From Nocardia huaxiensis (GTDB taxonomy: Bacteria > Actinomycetota > Actinomycetes > Mycobacteriales > Mycobacteriaceae), in contig NZ_CP059399.1 of assembly GCF_013744875.1 (NCBI RefSeq), positions 5,766,001 through 5,830,000 on the forward strand: a stretch of 64,000 nucleotides of DNA, given 5' to 3'. Under the pieces are notes generated by a model. It saw nothing but the letters and a program-made list of their open reading frames with translations, did not search any database and had not been told where the DNA came from. The translations under genes were made by a program, and so were the position numbers. Positions 8,181 to 16,874 of the stretch are shown here, piece by piece. Every line of letters starts with the position of its first letter. Positions within the stretch are counted from its first letter, which is position 1.

Positions 8181-9604
8181 GCGACGCCACGGTGGTGCAG
8201 CGGCTGGCCGAATTCGCCGCCGGCGCACGCGATCTCGGCATCGACCCGGCCCTGCGCGCCGACGCGGCACGGCGGGTACTCGATGTGCTCGGCAACAGCC
8301 TGGCCGCACAGCGCACCCCGGCGGCCGGGGCCGTGCGGGCGCTGGTCGCCGAATGGGCGGGCAGGCCGCAGGCCACCGCGCTCGGGCTGCCCGTCCGCCT
8401 GCCCGCCGCCAGTGCCGCCCTGCTGCACGGAACCCTCGCGCACGCACTGGATTTCGACGACACCCACCTGCCCTCGGTGCTGCATCCCTCGGCCACGGTG
8501 GTGCCCGCCGCGCTCGCCGTCGCCGAGGCGACGGGCGCCTCCGGCGCGGCCCTGCTGGACGCGGTGGCCGTCGGGGTGGAGGTCACGGTGCGCCTGGGCA
8601 TGGCCGGATTCGACGCGCAGCTCGGCAATTCGGTGTTCTTCGAACGCGGACTGCACGCCACCGCCATCTGCGGGGCGGTGGGCGGCGCGGCCGCGGCAGC
8701 GATGCTGTGCGGTCTCGACGCCGCCGGGATCGGGCATGCGCTGGGCATTGCCGCCAGCATGGGTTCGGGCCTGCTGGAAGCCAATCGCACCGGCGGGACG
8801 GTGAAGCGCGTGCACTGCGGCTGGGCCGCGCATGCGGCGGTGACGGCGGCGCGGCTGGCCCGCCACGGCCTGACCGGACCGCCGACCGTGGTCGAGGGCA
8901 GATTCGGGCTGCTGCAGGCGTTCTGCGGCGACCAGGCCGATCCGGGGGTGGTGACCGACCGCCTCGGCGAGCGCTGGGAGCTGCCGGGGGTGTTCTTCAA
9001 GCCCTACCCGTGCAATCACTTCACCCACGCCGGTATCGACGCGGCGCTGCGCCTGCGTGCCCGCGGCGTCAGCGCCGCCGAGATCACCGGGCTCACCCTC
9101 GGCGCGCCGACACCGGTGCTGCGCACCATCGGCGAGCCCGCCGCCGCCAAGCGACATCCCGAATCCGGGTACCACGCCGCATTTTCCGGACCGTACACCG
9201 TCGCGGCGGCGCTGCTCGGCGGTGGCGGGCTCGGGGTCTTCCACGAGGACTTCACCGACGCCGCGGCCGCCGATCCCCGGCGACTCGCGGTGGCCGCCAA
9301 GGTGTCCTGTGTGCCCGACGCACGATGTGACGAGATCTTCCCCTACCAGTTCCCGGCGGTCCTGACCGCGACCCTGCGCGACGGCCGCACCGTAACCGAG
9401 CGCGTGGATGTGAATCGCGGGGGCCCCGGCAACCCCCTGTCCGCCGCGGAGTTGGCAGCGAAGTTCCGCTGGAACACCGCCGCTGTGGTGACCGCCGAAC
9501 TGGCCGACGACCTCAGCGCGAGCGTGTACGGATTGGCCGGCAGTGCGGATCTCGGCCCCTTGCCGACTTTGCTGCGCAGCGTGAAACCGGTTGCCATGGA
9601 CTGA
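8177..9604 (+). CDS. MmgE/PrpD-family dehydratase/hydratase
   Basis: A 475-residue MmgE/PrpD-fold protein; known members are 2-methylcitrate dehydratase, aconitate decarboxylase and related lyases. Family features include DFDDTHLPSVLHPSATVVPAAL near residue 95, GFDAQLGNSVFFERGLHATAICG, and FKPYPCNHFTHAGID. In this family the paired His/Asp residues of the first motif lie in the active site. It is third in an overlapping operon with the CoA-transferase and cyclase. I infer hydration or dehydration of an alkyl-substituted dicarboxylate. Confidence 0.85.
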   Translation: MSDATVVQRLAEFAAGARDLGIDPALRADAARRVLDVLGNSLAAQRTPAAGAVRALVAEWAGRPQATALGLPVRLPAASAALLHGTLAHALDFDDTHLPSVLHPSATVVPAALAVAEATGASGAALLDAVAVGVEVTVRLGMAGFDAQLGNSVFFERGLHATAICGAVGGAAAAAMLCGLDAAGIGHALGIAASMGSGLLEANRTGGTVKRVHCGWAAHAAVTAARLARHGLTGPPTVVEGRFGLLQAFCGDQADPGVVTDRLGERWELPGVFFKPYPCNHFTHAGIDAALRLRARGVSAAEITGLTLGAPTPVLRTIGEPAAAKRHPESGYHAAFSGPYTVAAALLGGGGLGVFHEDFTDAAAADPRRLAVAAKVSCVPDARCDEIFPYQFPAVLTATLRDGRTVTERVDVNRGGPGNPLSAAELAAKFRWNTAAVVTAELADDLSASVYGLAGSADLGPLPTLLRSVKPVAMD

Positions 9605-9755
9605 TTTCGGGCCGCCTGCCTCGAGCCCGGTCGCCGCGGCGGCCGGGCCATCGGCGCGCGATCGGAACACCCGCGCCACCGCAATTCGGGAAAAATTCCT
9701 GCGCATCGCGTATTGACTCGGGCATGTTTCAGAACGCTAATGGGACGCGAGAAAT

Positions 9756-9780
9756 GGAACAGCGTTTCTCGATAAGAGAC
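9756..9780. promoter_or_regulatory. IclR-type operator, near-consensus composite
   Basis: GGAAC-AGC-GTTTC-N7-GAGAC: two half-sites match exactly or with one mismatch in the same register as the exact sites. It lies 13 bp before the preferred start of the secreted esterase. Confidence 0.5.
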
Positions 9781-9792
9781 AAGGACGTCCCG

Positions 9793-10767
9793 TTGAGCCT
9801 TCGAGGATTACTCACCGCCATAGCGACCCTGGTCGCCGCTTTCGCCGTAACCGCCACACCCGCAATCCCTTCCGCCACCGCCGACGCCGCGGTCACCAAG
9901 GTGTCGAACAAGGTGGAGATCCGCTGCGCCTTCACCACGCTGAGGCAGAGCAGTGACTGGTACTTCCCCTCCGGCGCGCCCAAGGCGCTGCTGTGGCTGC
10001 AGCACGGCTTCGCCGGCGCCAATGACGCCATGGACGACACCGCCCGCAAGTTCGCCGCCGAGGGCTTCCTGGTCTTCGCACCCACCCTGCCGACCGCCAA
10101 CCTGCTCGGCTGCACCCTCGAAAACCTGGGCAACAACACCGATTTCCTGCACAATGTGGCCGACCTGTTCGGCAAGGCCACCGACGCCAAGGACAAGCTG
10201 GGCCGCAGTTTCGCCGAGGCCAAGGGCAAAGCCGGGCGACCGGAGCTCACGATGCCCACCGCCATGGTCTTCGCCGGCCATTCCGCGGGCGGCGAGGCGG
10301 TGCCGTACGTGACCCAGGAGCTGCGCGCCGACTACGCGGCGGCCTTCGCCACTCTGCGCGGCGTGATTCTCTACGACCCGGTCAAGAGCTTCATCGGCAA
10401 CAACCTGAGCAGTTCGCTCAACCACCTGAGCAATACCTCGCTGCCGGTCTTGACGATCGCGGCACCGCCCTACAGCTGCAATCGGAACGGCTCGGGCACC
10501 GCAGAAGTGCTGGAACAGCTTTCGCGCACCTTCTACGGCGTCCGGCTCACCAGCGGCTCACACGTCGACGCCGAGGCGTCCAGCGCGCCCGTCACGGACA
10601 AGACCGCGTGCGGCGCCCCGCAGGCGAAGAATGTGGAAGCGCTGCAACGTCTTTCCGTCGCCTGGGCCGGTGACTTCGTGAGCGGAGCGACCACCGCGGA
10701 CTACTACCCCGGTGGCGGCTACTACGAAAGCCTGCGCACCGCAGGCACTCTCACAACCCTGTCCTGA
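9793..10767 (+). CDS. Secreted alpha/beta-hydrolase, chlorophyllase-like
   Basis: A 324-residue secreted serine hydrolase. A signal peptide (about 30 residues ending in a run such as SATADA) is followed by an alpha/beta-hydrolase core with oxyanion WLQHGFA, nucleophile elbow GHSAGGEA and a late SGSHVDAE His motif. It is about as long as, and clearly paralogous to, the protein at 34493-35443. TTG 9793, 7 bases after AAGGA, is preferred over an upstream ATG at 9724 because the operator would otherwise be coding. Plant chlorophyllases share the GHS-x-GG core; the role as a chlorophyll or pheophytin esterase is inferred from context. Confidence 0.75.
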   Translation: MSLRGLLTAIATLVAAFAVTATPAIPSATADAAVTKVSNKVEIRCAFTTLRQSSDWYFPSGAPKALLWLQHGFAGANDAMDDTARKFAAEGFLVFAPTLPTANLLGCTLENLGNNTDFLHNVADLFGKATDAKDKLGRSFAEAKGKAGRPELTMPTAMVFAGHSAGGEAVPYVTQELRADYAAAFATLRGVILYDPVKSFIGNNLSSSLNHLSNTSLPVLTIAAPPYSCNRNGSGTAEVLEQLSRTFYGVRLTSGSHVDAEASSAPVTDKTACGAPQAKNVEALQRLSVAWAGDFVSGATTADYYPGGGYYESLRTAGTLTTLS

Positions 10768-10814
10768 AACTCCCCGGCGCTGCACGGTCACGACCCTGCT
10801 GCGCACCACGTGGA

Positions 10815-10853
10815 GCCGTGGCGGTCGCCGAGTACCTCGGCGGCCGCCACGGC
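10815..10853. terminator. Bidirectional hairpin terminator
   Basis: An 18-bp stem with one G-T mismatch and a 3-base loop (10815-10832 with 10836-10853), centred between the converging esterase and HMG-CoA-lyase-like genes. Confidence 0.65.
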
Positions 10854-10863
10854 CGGTCCGGGA

Positions 10864-11763
10864 TCAGGCCGCCGGAGCCGGGAACGGCCCCGCGCGACCC
10901 AGCAGGGCGGGCACCGGCTTTCCGAGCACACCGGCCAGCCAGCGGCCGGTGTCGGCCACGGCGTCCATGCGCACCCCGGTGGTCACGCCCATGCGATCGA
11001 GCGCGTAGAGCAGGTCCTCGGTGGCGATATTGCCCGTGGCGGCCGGGGCGAAGGGGCAGCCGCCGACACCACCGGTGCTGGCGTCGAGCACGCTCGCACC
11101 GGACTCGACAGCGGTAATCGCGTTGGCGTATCCGGTGTTCCGGGTGTTGTGGAAGTGCAGGCGCACCGGCGTGGCGGGCGCTGCCGCCAGCGTGCCGGCG
11201 ACCAGGGTCCGCACGCGGTCGGGGGTACCGACGCCGATGGTGTCGGCCAGGGCGATCTCCTCGGGCTCCGCCTCGGCCACGCGGTGGACCAGATCGAGCA
11301 CGGCCGAGGGCGAGACCTCCCCCTCGAAGGGACAGCCGAAGGCCGCGGCGATGGTGACGGTGCGGCGCAGACCCGACGCGGCGGCCCGCTTCGCCAGGGC
11401 CCGCCAGCGTTCCACGCCCTCGGCGGTGGTGCAGCCCTGATTGCGGCGGCTGAACGTATCCGTCGCCACCACAACGACATTGATCTCGTCCACGCCCGCG
11501 GCCAGCGCCCGGTCCAGGCCGCGCTCGTTGAAGACCAGTCCCGCGTAGGAGACGCCGGGCACGCGGGGCACGCCCGCCATGACCGCCTCGGCGTCGGCCA
11601 TCTGCGGAACCCGTTGCGGATGCACGAAACTCACCGCTTCGATGCGCCGCAGCCCGGCGTCGATCGAACGCTCGATCAGCCGGATCTTGTCGGCGGTCGC
11701 GACGAGCTCGGGCTCGTTCTGCAAACCGTCGCGCGCCGACACCTCCACCAGTGCGATGTCCAC
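10864..11763 (-). CDS. Hydroxymethylglutaryl-CoA lyase-like protein
   Basis: A 299-residue DRE-TIM metallolyase of the HMG-CoA lyase type. Diagnostic motifs are VSARDGLQNE at the N-terminus, ADTIGVGTP, LHFHNTRNTGYAN and the GGCPFAPAATGNIATED signature with the conserved Cys of the HMG-CoA lyase active site. Such enzymes cleave 3-hydroxy-3-alkylglutaryl-CoA or related branched hydroxyacyl-CoA. It is divergent from a CoA-transferase gene across an IclR-type site, so it may cleave a branched hydroxyacyl-CoA from the same pathway rather than act in leucine breakdown. Confidence 0.88.
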   Translation of the reverse strand: MDIALVEVSARDGLQNEPELVATADKIRLIERSIDAGLRRIEAVSFVHPQRVPQMADAEAVMAGVPRVPGVSYAGLVFNERGLDRALAAGVDEINVVVVATDTFSRRNQGCTTAEGVERWRALAKRAAASGLRRTVTIAAAFGCPFEGEVSPSAVLDLVHRVAEAEPEEIALADTIGVGTPDRVRTLVAGTLAAAPATPVRLHFHNTRNTGYANAITAVESGASVLDASTGGVGGCPFAPAATGNIATEDLLYALDRMGVTTGVRMDAVADTGRWLAGVLGKPVPALLGRAGPFPAPAA

Positions 11764-11792
11764 TGTGCCTCCCTGTTCCGTCTTGCCGCCCT

Positions 11793-11817
11793 GTTTCTCT
11801 CAGGGATACAGTGTATC
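11793..11817. promoter_or_regulatory. IclR-type operator, near-consensus composite
   Basis: GTTTC-N7-GATAC-AGT-GTATC: the first pair matches the island motif with one mismatch, and GATAC-AGT-GTATC is itself a perfect inverted repeat in the usual N3 spacing. It lies between the divergent lyase and CoA-transferase genes. Confidence 0.55.
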
Positions 11818-11882
11818 CACTTTGCCCCATCCTGCCCGTCTGCCGCCGACCTGCGCACGGGCGTCAGAGAACGGAGTGGCCC

Positions 11883-13097
11883 ATGCCGGCCGACACCCCC
11901 ACCACATCCGGACCGCTGGCGGATCTGCGCGTGATCGAGATGGGCCAGCTGCTGGCCGGACCGTTCTGCGGTCAGCTGCTCGGCGATTTCGGCGCGGAGG
12001 TGATCAAGCTGGAATCGCCCGGCAGCGGAGATCCCATGCGGCAGTGGGGGCGTGAACAATCCCAGGGCAAATCGCTGTGGTGGCCGGTGGTCGCGCGCAA
12101 CAAGAAGTCGGTGACCTGCAATCTGCGCGAGCCCGACGGGCAGCGGCTGGCTCGGGATCTGATCGCGCAGGCCGACATCGTGATCGAGAACTTCCGCCCC
12201 GGCACCATGGAACGCTGGGGCCTGGGCTACGAAAGCCTGCGTGCGCAGAACCCGAGCCTGATCATGGTGCGGGTCAGCGGTTACGGCCAGACCGGGCCGT
12301 ACGCGCCGCGCGCCGGGTACGGCTCCATCGGGGAGGCCATGGGCGGAATCCGGTACACCACAGGCGATCCCGGCCGAGCGCCGGCCCGCACCGGCATCTC
12401 GCTCGGCGATTCCCTGGCGGCCGTGTTCGCCACCATCGGCACCCTCGCCGCCGTACACCACCGCACCCGCACCGGCCAGGGGCAGCTGGTCGACTCCGCC
12501 ATCTACGAGGCAGTGCTGGCCATGATGGAGTCACTGCTACCCGAATACGCGCTCACCGGATACCAGCGCGAACGCACCGGCTCGGTGCTGCCGAATGTCG
12601 CGCCCAGCAATGTGTATCCGACGACGGGCGGGGAGCTGATCCTCATCGCCGCCAATCAGGACACCGTGTTCGCGCGTCTGACCGAACTCATGGGCCGGCC
12701 CGAATTGGCCGCCGACGAACGGTATTCCACGCACACCGGCCGCGGAGCGCACATGGCCGAGCTCGACGACCTCATTGCCGAATGGACCGCCACGGCCGAG
12801 GCCGGCGAGCTGCTCGAGCGGCTGCACGCGGCGGGCGTGCCGGCCGGGCGCATCTACACCGCGCGGGACATGTTCGCCGATCCGCATTTCGCCGCGCGCG
12901 AGGCCATCGCCCGCATCGCGCACCCGGAATTCGGCGAGCTGCCCATGCCCAATGTGGTGCCCAAGCTCAGCGCCACCCCCGGCAGCATCCGGCACGCGGG
13001 ACCAGATCTGGGACAGCACAATGCCGAGGTCTACGGTGAGCTGCTCGGCCTGGACGCCGAACAGCTCGCGAAACTCGCCGACGCCGGAATCCTGTAG
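11883..13097 (+). CDS. CaiB/BaiF class III CoA-transferase (second copy)
   Basis: A 404-residue class III CoA-transferase with VIEMGQLLAGPF, GDFGAEVIKLESP, VIENFRPGTMERWGLGYESLR and catalytic Asp176 (ISLGDSLAA). It is clearly paralogous to the protein at 6178-7365 but diverged, so a second acid substrate is likely. The start is ATG 11883 with GGAG upstream. It is followed after 10 bp by the isochorismatase gene, with which it probably forms an operon driven from the site at 11793. Confidence 0.9.
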   Translation: MPADTPTTSGPLADLRVIEMGQLLAGPFCGQLLGDFGAEVIKLESPGSGDPMRQWGREQSQGKSLWWPVVARNKKSVTCNLREPDGQRLARDLIAQADIVIENFRPGTMERWGLGYESLRAQNPSLIMVRVSGYGQTGPYAPRAGYGSIGEAMGGIRYTTGDPGRAPARTGISLGDSLAAVFATIGTLAAVHHRTRTGQGQLVDSAIYEAVLAMMESLLPEYALTGYQRERTGSVLPNVAPSNVYPTTGGELILIAANQDTVFARLTELMGRPELAADERYSTHTGRGAHMAELDDLIAEWTATAEAGELLERLHAAGVPAGRIYTARDMFADPHFAAREAIARIAHPEFGELPMPNVVPKLSATPGSIRHAGPDLGQHNAEVYGELLGLDAEQLAKLADAGIL

Positions 13098-13107
13098 GGG
13101 CCGGGCG

Positions 13108-13725
13108 ATGAAGGACCTCTCCGCGGACGCGCGCTCGGCCGGCTACGGTTCCCCGCTGGGCGCCGGTGACCGCCCGGCGGTGCTGGTCATCGATATCTGC
13201 GCCGCCTACCTCGACGACGACTCGCCCCTGCGCGCCCCCGTGGAGGACGCGGTGCGCGCGGCCGCGCGCCTGGTGGATCGCGCACGCGCGCACGGGTACC
13301 CGGTGGTGTTCACCCGGGTCGCGTACCGTCCCGGCAGCACCGACGGCGGCCTGTTCCGCCGCAAGATACCCACCCTCGCGGTCTTCGAGGAGGGTAATCC
13401 GCTGGGCGAGTTCCTCGACGATCCCGCACCGCTGCCGGGCGAGGCGGTGATCACCAAGCAGTATCCGAGCGCCTTCCACGGCACCGCCCTGGCCGCCAAT
13501 CTGACCGCCGATCGCATCGACACCCTGCTCATCGCCGGGCTGACCACCAGCGGCTGCGTCCGGGCCACCGCCACCGATGCCATGCAGCACGGTTTCCGCC
13601 CCCTGGTGGTGGCCGACGCGTGCGGCGACCGGGACCCGCGCCTGCACGAGGCGAATCTGTTCGATCTGAATGCAAAATACGCCGATGTGATCCGGCTCGA
13701 GCAGGCGTTGCGGGTGCTCGGCTGA
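13108..13725 (+). CDS. Isochorismatase-family amidohydrolase, maleamate amidase-like
   Basis: A 205-residue cysteine hydrolase of the isochorismatase superfamily. The catalytic triad Asp29 (VIDIC), Lys117 (VITKQYPSAF) and Cys150 (TTSGCVRATATDA) is intact. The downstream block ACGDRDPRLHEANLFDLNAKYADV strongly recalls maleamate amidohydrolase and N-carbamoylsarcosine amidase. Maleamate amidase releases ammonia from the half-amide of a maleate. Next to hydantoinase-like and maleate-isomerase-family proteins, I infer hydrolysis of an alkylmaleamate formed from an opened imide. Confidence 0.85.
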   Translation: MKDLSADARSAGYGSPLGAGDRPAVLVIDICAAYLDDDSPLRAPVEDAVRAAARLVDRARAHGYPVVFTRVAYRPGSTDGGLFRRKIPTLAVFEEGNPLGEFLDDPAPLPGEAVITKQYPSAFHGTALAANLTADRIDTLLIAGLTTSGCVRATATDAMQHGFRPLVVADACGDRDPRLHEANLFDLNAKYADVIRLEQALRVLG

Positions 13726-13738
13726 CTCGCCGGACCGG

Positions 13739-14629
13739 TCACCGCATGTCGACGACGACCGTGTCGTCCTGGCGTGGGCCGGTCCGGTAGACGTAGTCCT
13801 GGGCCGCCGCGTCACCGAGCTGCGCACGGAACCACTGGGCCGTCCAGCGCGCCGCCGTGGCGATGGTGCGCTCGCGCGGAGCCGTCGCCGCATGCGGGTC
13901 CGGCGCCGCACCGGGCGGGTTGTCGACATCGGCGATCCCGAAGTGGTTGGCGCCCAGCAGATTCACATACATCACCGAGGGCGATCCGCCGAGTTTCAGG
14001 AAACTTTCGCGGGATTCGCCGGGCTCGCTGACGCCGTCCTGCGAGCCATTGATGAACATGACCGGAATTCGGTCCACCGTGACCGGGTCGACCAGCGCGC
14101 CGATCGTGGTGTTGGTGCCGTGTCCCACAACGGCTTTCAGCTCCGGTGGGTGCCGGTAGCCCAGGCCGAGGCAGAACGGCGGCTGGCAGCGGTCGGCGGC
14201 GGCGTAGAGCGCGGTCGCGCCGCCGTAGGAGTGCCCGGCCACCACGAGCGTGTCCGGGTCGATGATCGCGCCCACCGGCGAGGACGGGTCGGCGGCCTGG
14301 GCACGAGCCCACGCCACCACCGCGGTCAGCTGGTGCGCGCTGGGCGCACGGTAGTCGAGCAAGGGCAGTGCGTAGCGTTCCGGCACGACCACGACGAACC
14401 CGTAATCGGCTACGGCCGAAGCGAATCGGGCGTAGTAGCCGCGTCCGACATTGGCGCCGGGCAGCAGCAGCGCCACCGGCAGGCGGCGCTCGGCGTGCGC
14501 CGGGTACCAGACGGCGGCCTCGTCGGTGGTGATGCGGGCCGCGGCGTGGCGGATGCCGTTGTCGGCGTGTGCGGCAGGCGCGGCGGAGAGCAGGAGCAGG
14601 GACAGGACAGCCGCCATCGAGGCGCGCAT
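13739..14629 (-). CDS. Secreted alpha/beta-hydrolase, chlorophyllase-like
   Basis: A 296-residue protein with a short signal peptide (MRASMAAVLSLLLLSAAPAAHA) and an alpha/beta-hydrolase core: VALLLPGANVG, nucleophile elbow VAGHSYGGAT, acid in INGSQDGVSEPG and His in GANHFGIAD. It shares the NVG oxyanion region and the NHFGIAD motif with the protein at 28654-29598, so the two are paralogues. The gene faces the membrane-protein gene at 14730 across an array of IclR-type half-sites. The substrate is likely an ester; a tetrapyrrole ester is inferred. Confidence 0.75.
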   Translation of the reverse strand: MRASMAAVLSLLLLSAAPAAHADNGIRHAAARITTDEAAVWYPAHAERRLPVALLLPGANVGRGYYARFASAVADYGFVVVVPERYALPLLDYRAPSAHQLTAVVAWARAQAADPSSPVGAIIDPDTLVVAGHSYGGATALYAAADRCQPPFCLGLGYRHPPELKAVVGHGTNTTIGALVDPVTVDRIPVMFINGSQDGVSEPGESRESFLKLGGSPSVMYVNLLGANHFGIADVDNPPGAAPDPHAATAPRERTIATAARWTAQWFRAQLGDAAAQDYVYRTGPRQDDTVVVDMR

Positions 14630-14638
14630 GGGACCCCC

Positions 14639-14717
14639 GTTTCGATTGTGGAAACGCCGTTTCGATGTGAAACTATCGGCGGAGCTTACTCCGAAACAGC
14701 GTTTCGCAGAAGAGAAC
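14639..14717. promoter_or_regulatory. Dense array of IclR-type half-sites
   Basis: It contains an exact GTTTC-N7-GAAAC (14639-14655), continuing as GCC-GTTTC (to 14663) and a GAAAC at 14669-14673, then GAAAC-AGC-GTTTC (14693-14705) followed seven bases on by AGAAC. It is the most elaborate copy in the island, between the esterase (minus) and the membrane protein (plus). Confidence 0.65.
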
Positions 14718-14729
14718 GGAGACGAGGGT

Positions 14730-15443
14730 ATGGGGCCGCACCCGCACGGCTGGTGGATCCTGCTGCACCTGGTGTTGTTCGTGTTCTGGCTGGGCGGCGA
14801 CCTGGGCGTCTACTACTCGAGCCGGTTCGTGATCGACCCCGCGCTCACCCCGCCCGCGCGGGCGACCGCCCTCGCCGTCATGAGCGGTTTGGACCTCGGC
14901 CCCAAGATCTGCCTGGTGCTGTTCCTGCCCAGCGGTGTCACGCTCATGGCGCTGGAGCCGCACGGCGCGTCACTGTTCGGGATCGACTTCTTCCCCTGGT
15001 GGGTCGTCGTGGGCGTGTGGTTGTTCGCGGGAATCTGGTTGGCGCTCACCGTCATCGCGCACCGCACCCACGGCCGGATCGCACCGGTGTACCGCGCCGA
15101 TCTCGTTCTCCGGTTCGCGGTCATCGCCGCCATGGCAGGCGCCGGCCTGTACGCCCTGTTCGCGACCGAACCGTTCGGGGTCACCACCAATCCGAAGTGG
15201 CTGGGCGGCAAGATCCTGCTGTACGCGACCGCCATCGCGGCCGGGCTCGGCATTCGAATGACCCTGCGGCCCTTCGGGCCCGCGTTCGGCACGCTCATGT
15301 CGACCGGCTCCACCACCGGGGTGGAACGCGCCCTGCGACGCAGTGTCGACGGCTGCCTGCCCTATGTCTGGGCGATCTGGGGCAGCGTACTCGCGGCGGC
15401 GGCCCTGGGTGTAGTCAAACCCGGTGCGCACCTGGGCAATTAG
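14730..15443 (+). CDS. Polytopic membrane protein with His-rich N-terminus
   Basis: A 237-residue protein with about six membrane helices. The N-terminus MGPHPHGWWILLHLVLFVFWLGGDLG places three His near the first helix, and a LDLGPK segment follows. The architecture recalls CopD-like or HemJ-like membrane proteins that bind copper or haem, but the resemblance is loose. Its start lies directly behind the strongest operator array, and its stop overlaps that of the IclR gene. It may bind or transport a tetrapyrrole or metal; this is inference. Confidence 0.65.
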   Translation: MGPHPHGWWILLHLVLFVFWLGGDLGVYYSSRFVIDPALTPPARATALAVMSGLDLGPKICLVLFLPSGVTLMALEPHGASLFGIDFFPWWVVVGVWLFAGIWLALTVIAHRTHGRIAPVYRADLVLRFAVIAAMAGAGLYALFATEPFGVTTNPKWLGGKILLYATAIAAGLGIRMTLRPFGPAFGTLMSTGSTTGVERALRRSVDGCLPYVWAIWGSVLAAAALGVVKPGAHLGN

Positions 15444-16225
15444 CCGGAATATCCCAACTGCGCGGACACCGCGCCTGCCGCCTTCTGCAGCAGCGGCACA
15501 TACTCCTTGATGTGCGGCTCGAAACGCGAGAGCGGGCCGCACACACTGAGGGCGGCCACCACACCGCCGTCATGGTCGAGAATCGGCGCGGCAATCGAGG
15601 CCGCCCCGATCTGCCGCTCCCCCAGCGAGATCGCGTACCCGCGCTTGCGCACCTCGGCCAGTTCGGTGCGCAGTTTGCGCGGGGTGGTGATGGTGGCGTC
15701 GGTGAAGGGCGTGAGTTCGTGCCGGTCCAGGTACTCGTCGATCTCCTCGGTGCGCAGGAACGCCAGGATCGCCTTGGAAGAGCTGCCCGCGTGCAGTGGA
15801 TAGGGCACGCCGAGCGCGACCTCCATGCGCAATTCCTGGTCCGGCACAACCTGATCCACGTACATGCGGGTGTCACCGCGGCGGATGGACAGGGTGGCGG
15901 TCTCGCCGGTGAGCGGGGCCAGCCGGCGCAGTTCGGGGGCGGCCATGACCCGCAGGTCGGTGCGGGCGAGATAGGCCCGGCCCAGCGCGATGGCGGCGTG
16001 GCCGAGCGCGTAGCGGCGGGTGGTGGGCTCCAGGGTGATGAGTTCGCGATTGCGTAGCGCCGTCAGAATGCGATGCACCGCGGCCTTGGTCAGGCCCAGT
16101 TCCGTGGCGATCTCGGTGACCCCGAGATCGGGTCGGCCGGTGCGGCCGAACAGCAACAACACGTCCATGGCGCGTTCGACGGCGGCGATGGAGCGACTCT
16201 GGTTCTCGGCCTCGGTGTCCGACAC
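15440..16225 (-). CDS. IclR-family transcriptional regulator
   Basis: A 261-residue IclR-type protein. It has an N-terminal winged helix (residues about 10-75: RAMDVLLLFG, LGVTEIATELGLTKAAVHRILTAL) and a C-terminal GAF-like effector domain with PYPLHAGSSSKAILAFL, RGYAISLGERQIGAASIAAPI and a conserved SVCGP near the end. IclR proteins bind inverted repeats as dimers or tetramers and respond to small acids. An operator of the island type lies 22 bp upstream (16247-16263), suggesting autoregulation. It is the best candidate to control the whole GTTTC-N7-GAAAC set. Confidence 0.92.
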   Translation of the reverse strand: MSDTEAENQSRSIAAVERAMDVLLLFGRTGRPDLGVTEIATELGLTKAAVHRILTALRNRELITLEPTTRRYALGHAAIALGRAYLARTDLRVMAAPELRRLAPLTGETATLSIRRGDTRMYVDQVVPDQELRMEVALGVPYPLHAGSSSKAILAFLRTEEIDEYLDRHELTPFTDATITTPRKLRTELAEVRKRGYAISLGERQIGAASIAAPILDHDGGVVAALSVCGPLSRFEPHIKEYVPLLQKAAGAVSAQLGYSG

Positions 16226-16246
16226 ACCCTCAGCTTAGGGCACACG

Positions 16247-16263
16247 ATTTCCCCATGGGAAAC
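16247..16263. promoter_or_regulatory. IclR-type operator before iclR gene
   Basis: ATTTC-N7-GAAAC, one mismatch from the exact motif, immediately upstream of the IclR-family gene; autoregulation is inferred. Confidence 0.55.
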
Positions 16264-16355
16264 GGCTCGCCGAATCCCCCGGGTGCGGCACCGAAATCGC
16301 TGTCCCCCACGGCTCTTCCCACTTGCGTGATGTCCACCGCGTCGTTACCTTGTGC

Positions 16356-16380
16356 GTAACAGCGTTTCCCATATCGAAAC
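16356..16380. promoter_or_regulatory. IclR-type operator, exact GTTTC-N7-GAAAC with extension
   Basis: GTAAC-AGC-GTTTC-N7-GAAAC. The 17-bp core at 16364-16380 is exact. It ends at the Shine-Dalgarno (GGAGG 16381-16385) of the flavin reductase gene, so bound protein would block the promoter or early transcription of the monooxygenase operon. Confidence 0.65.
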
Positions 16381-16391
16381 GGAGGTGAAGG

Positions 16392-16874
16392 GTGCATCCG
16401 ACGTATCTCCGTGCGGTGATGGCGCAGTGGGCCAGCGGTGTCGTGGTGGTCACCACCATGCGCGACGGCGGCGAACGACACGGCATGACCGCCAGTTCGT
16501 TCACCAGTGTGGCCCTGGATCCGCCGCTCGTCTCGGTATGCCTGGCCACCGACAGCACCACCTGCCGATCCGTCCGGCGCAGTGGGGTTTTCGCGGTGAA
16601 CGTGCTCGGCCACGACCACGAGGACATCGGCCGCCGCTTCGCCGCCTCCGGCTCCGGCTCCAACCGTTTCGACGTGGGGAACTGGAGCACCGCGACCACC
16701 GGGGCGGCCGTGCTCGCCGACGCCGTGGCGTGGGTGGACTGCGTGGTCGCCGCCTGCCATCCGGCCGGCGACCACACCATCGTGCTCGGCCTGGTCCGCG
16801 ACGCCGCCACACCCCGGCCCGCACCCCCGCTCATCTATCACGACCGCACCTACTACGAGGGGATTGCCCGATGA
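16392..16874 (+). CDS. Flavin reductase (HpaC-like)
   Basis: A 160-residue flavin reductase-domain protein that reduces FMN or FAD with NAD(P)H and supplies it to a partner oxygenase. Family marks are VMAQWASGVVVVTT, GMTASSFTSVALDPPLVSVCL and FAVNVLG...; the C-terminal LIYHDRTYYE is typical. The start is GTG 16392. It overlaps the acyl-CoA-dehydrogenase-like oxygenase by 4 bp, the standard layout of two-component flavin monooxygenases. Confidence 0.85.
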   Translation: MHPTYLRAVMAQWASGVVVVTTMRDGGERHGMTASSFTSVALDPPLVSVCLATDSTTCRSVRRSGVFAVNVLGHDHEDIGRRFAASGSGSNRFDVGNWSTATTGAAVLADAVAWVDCVVAACHPAGDHTIVLGLVRDAATPRPAPPLIYHDRTYYEGIAR

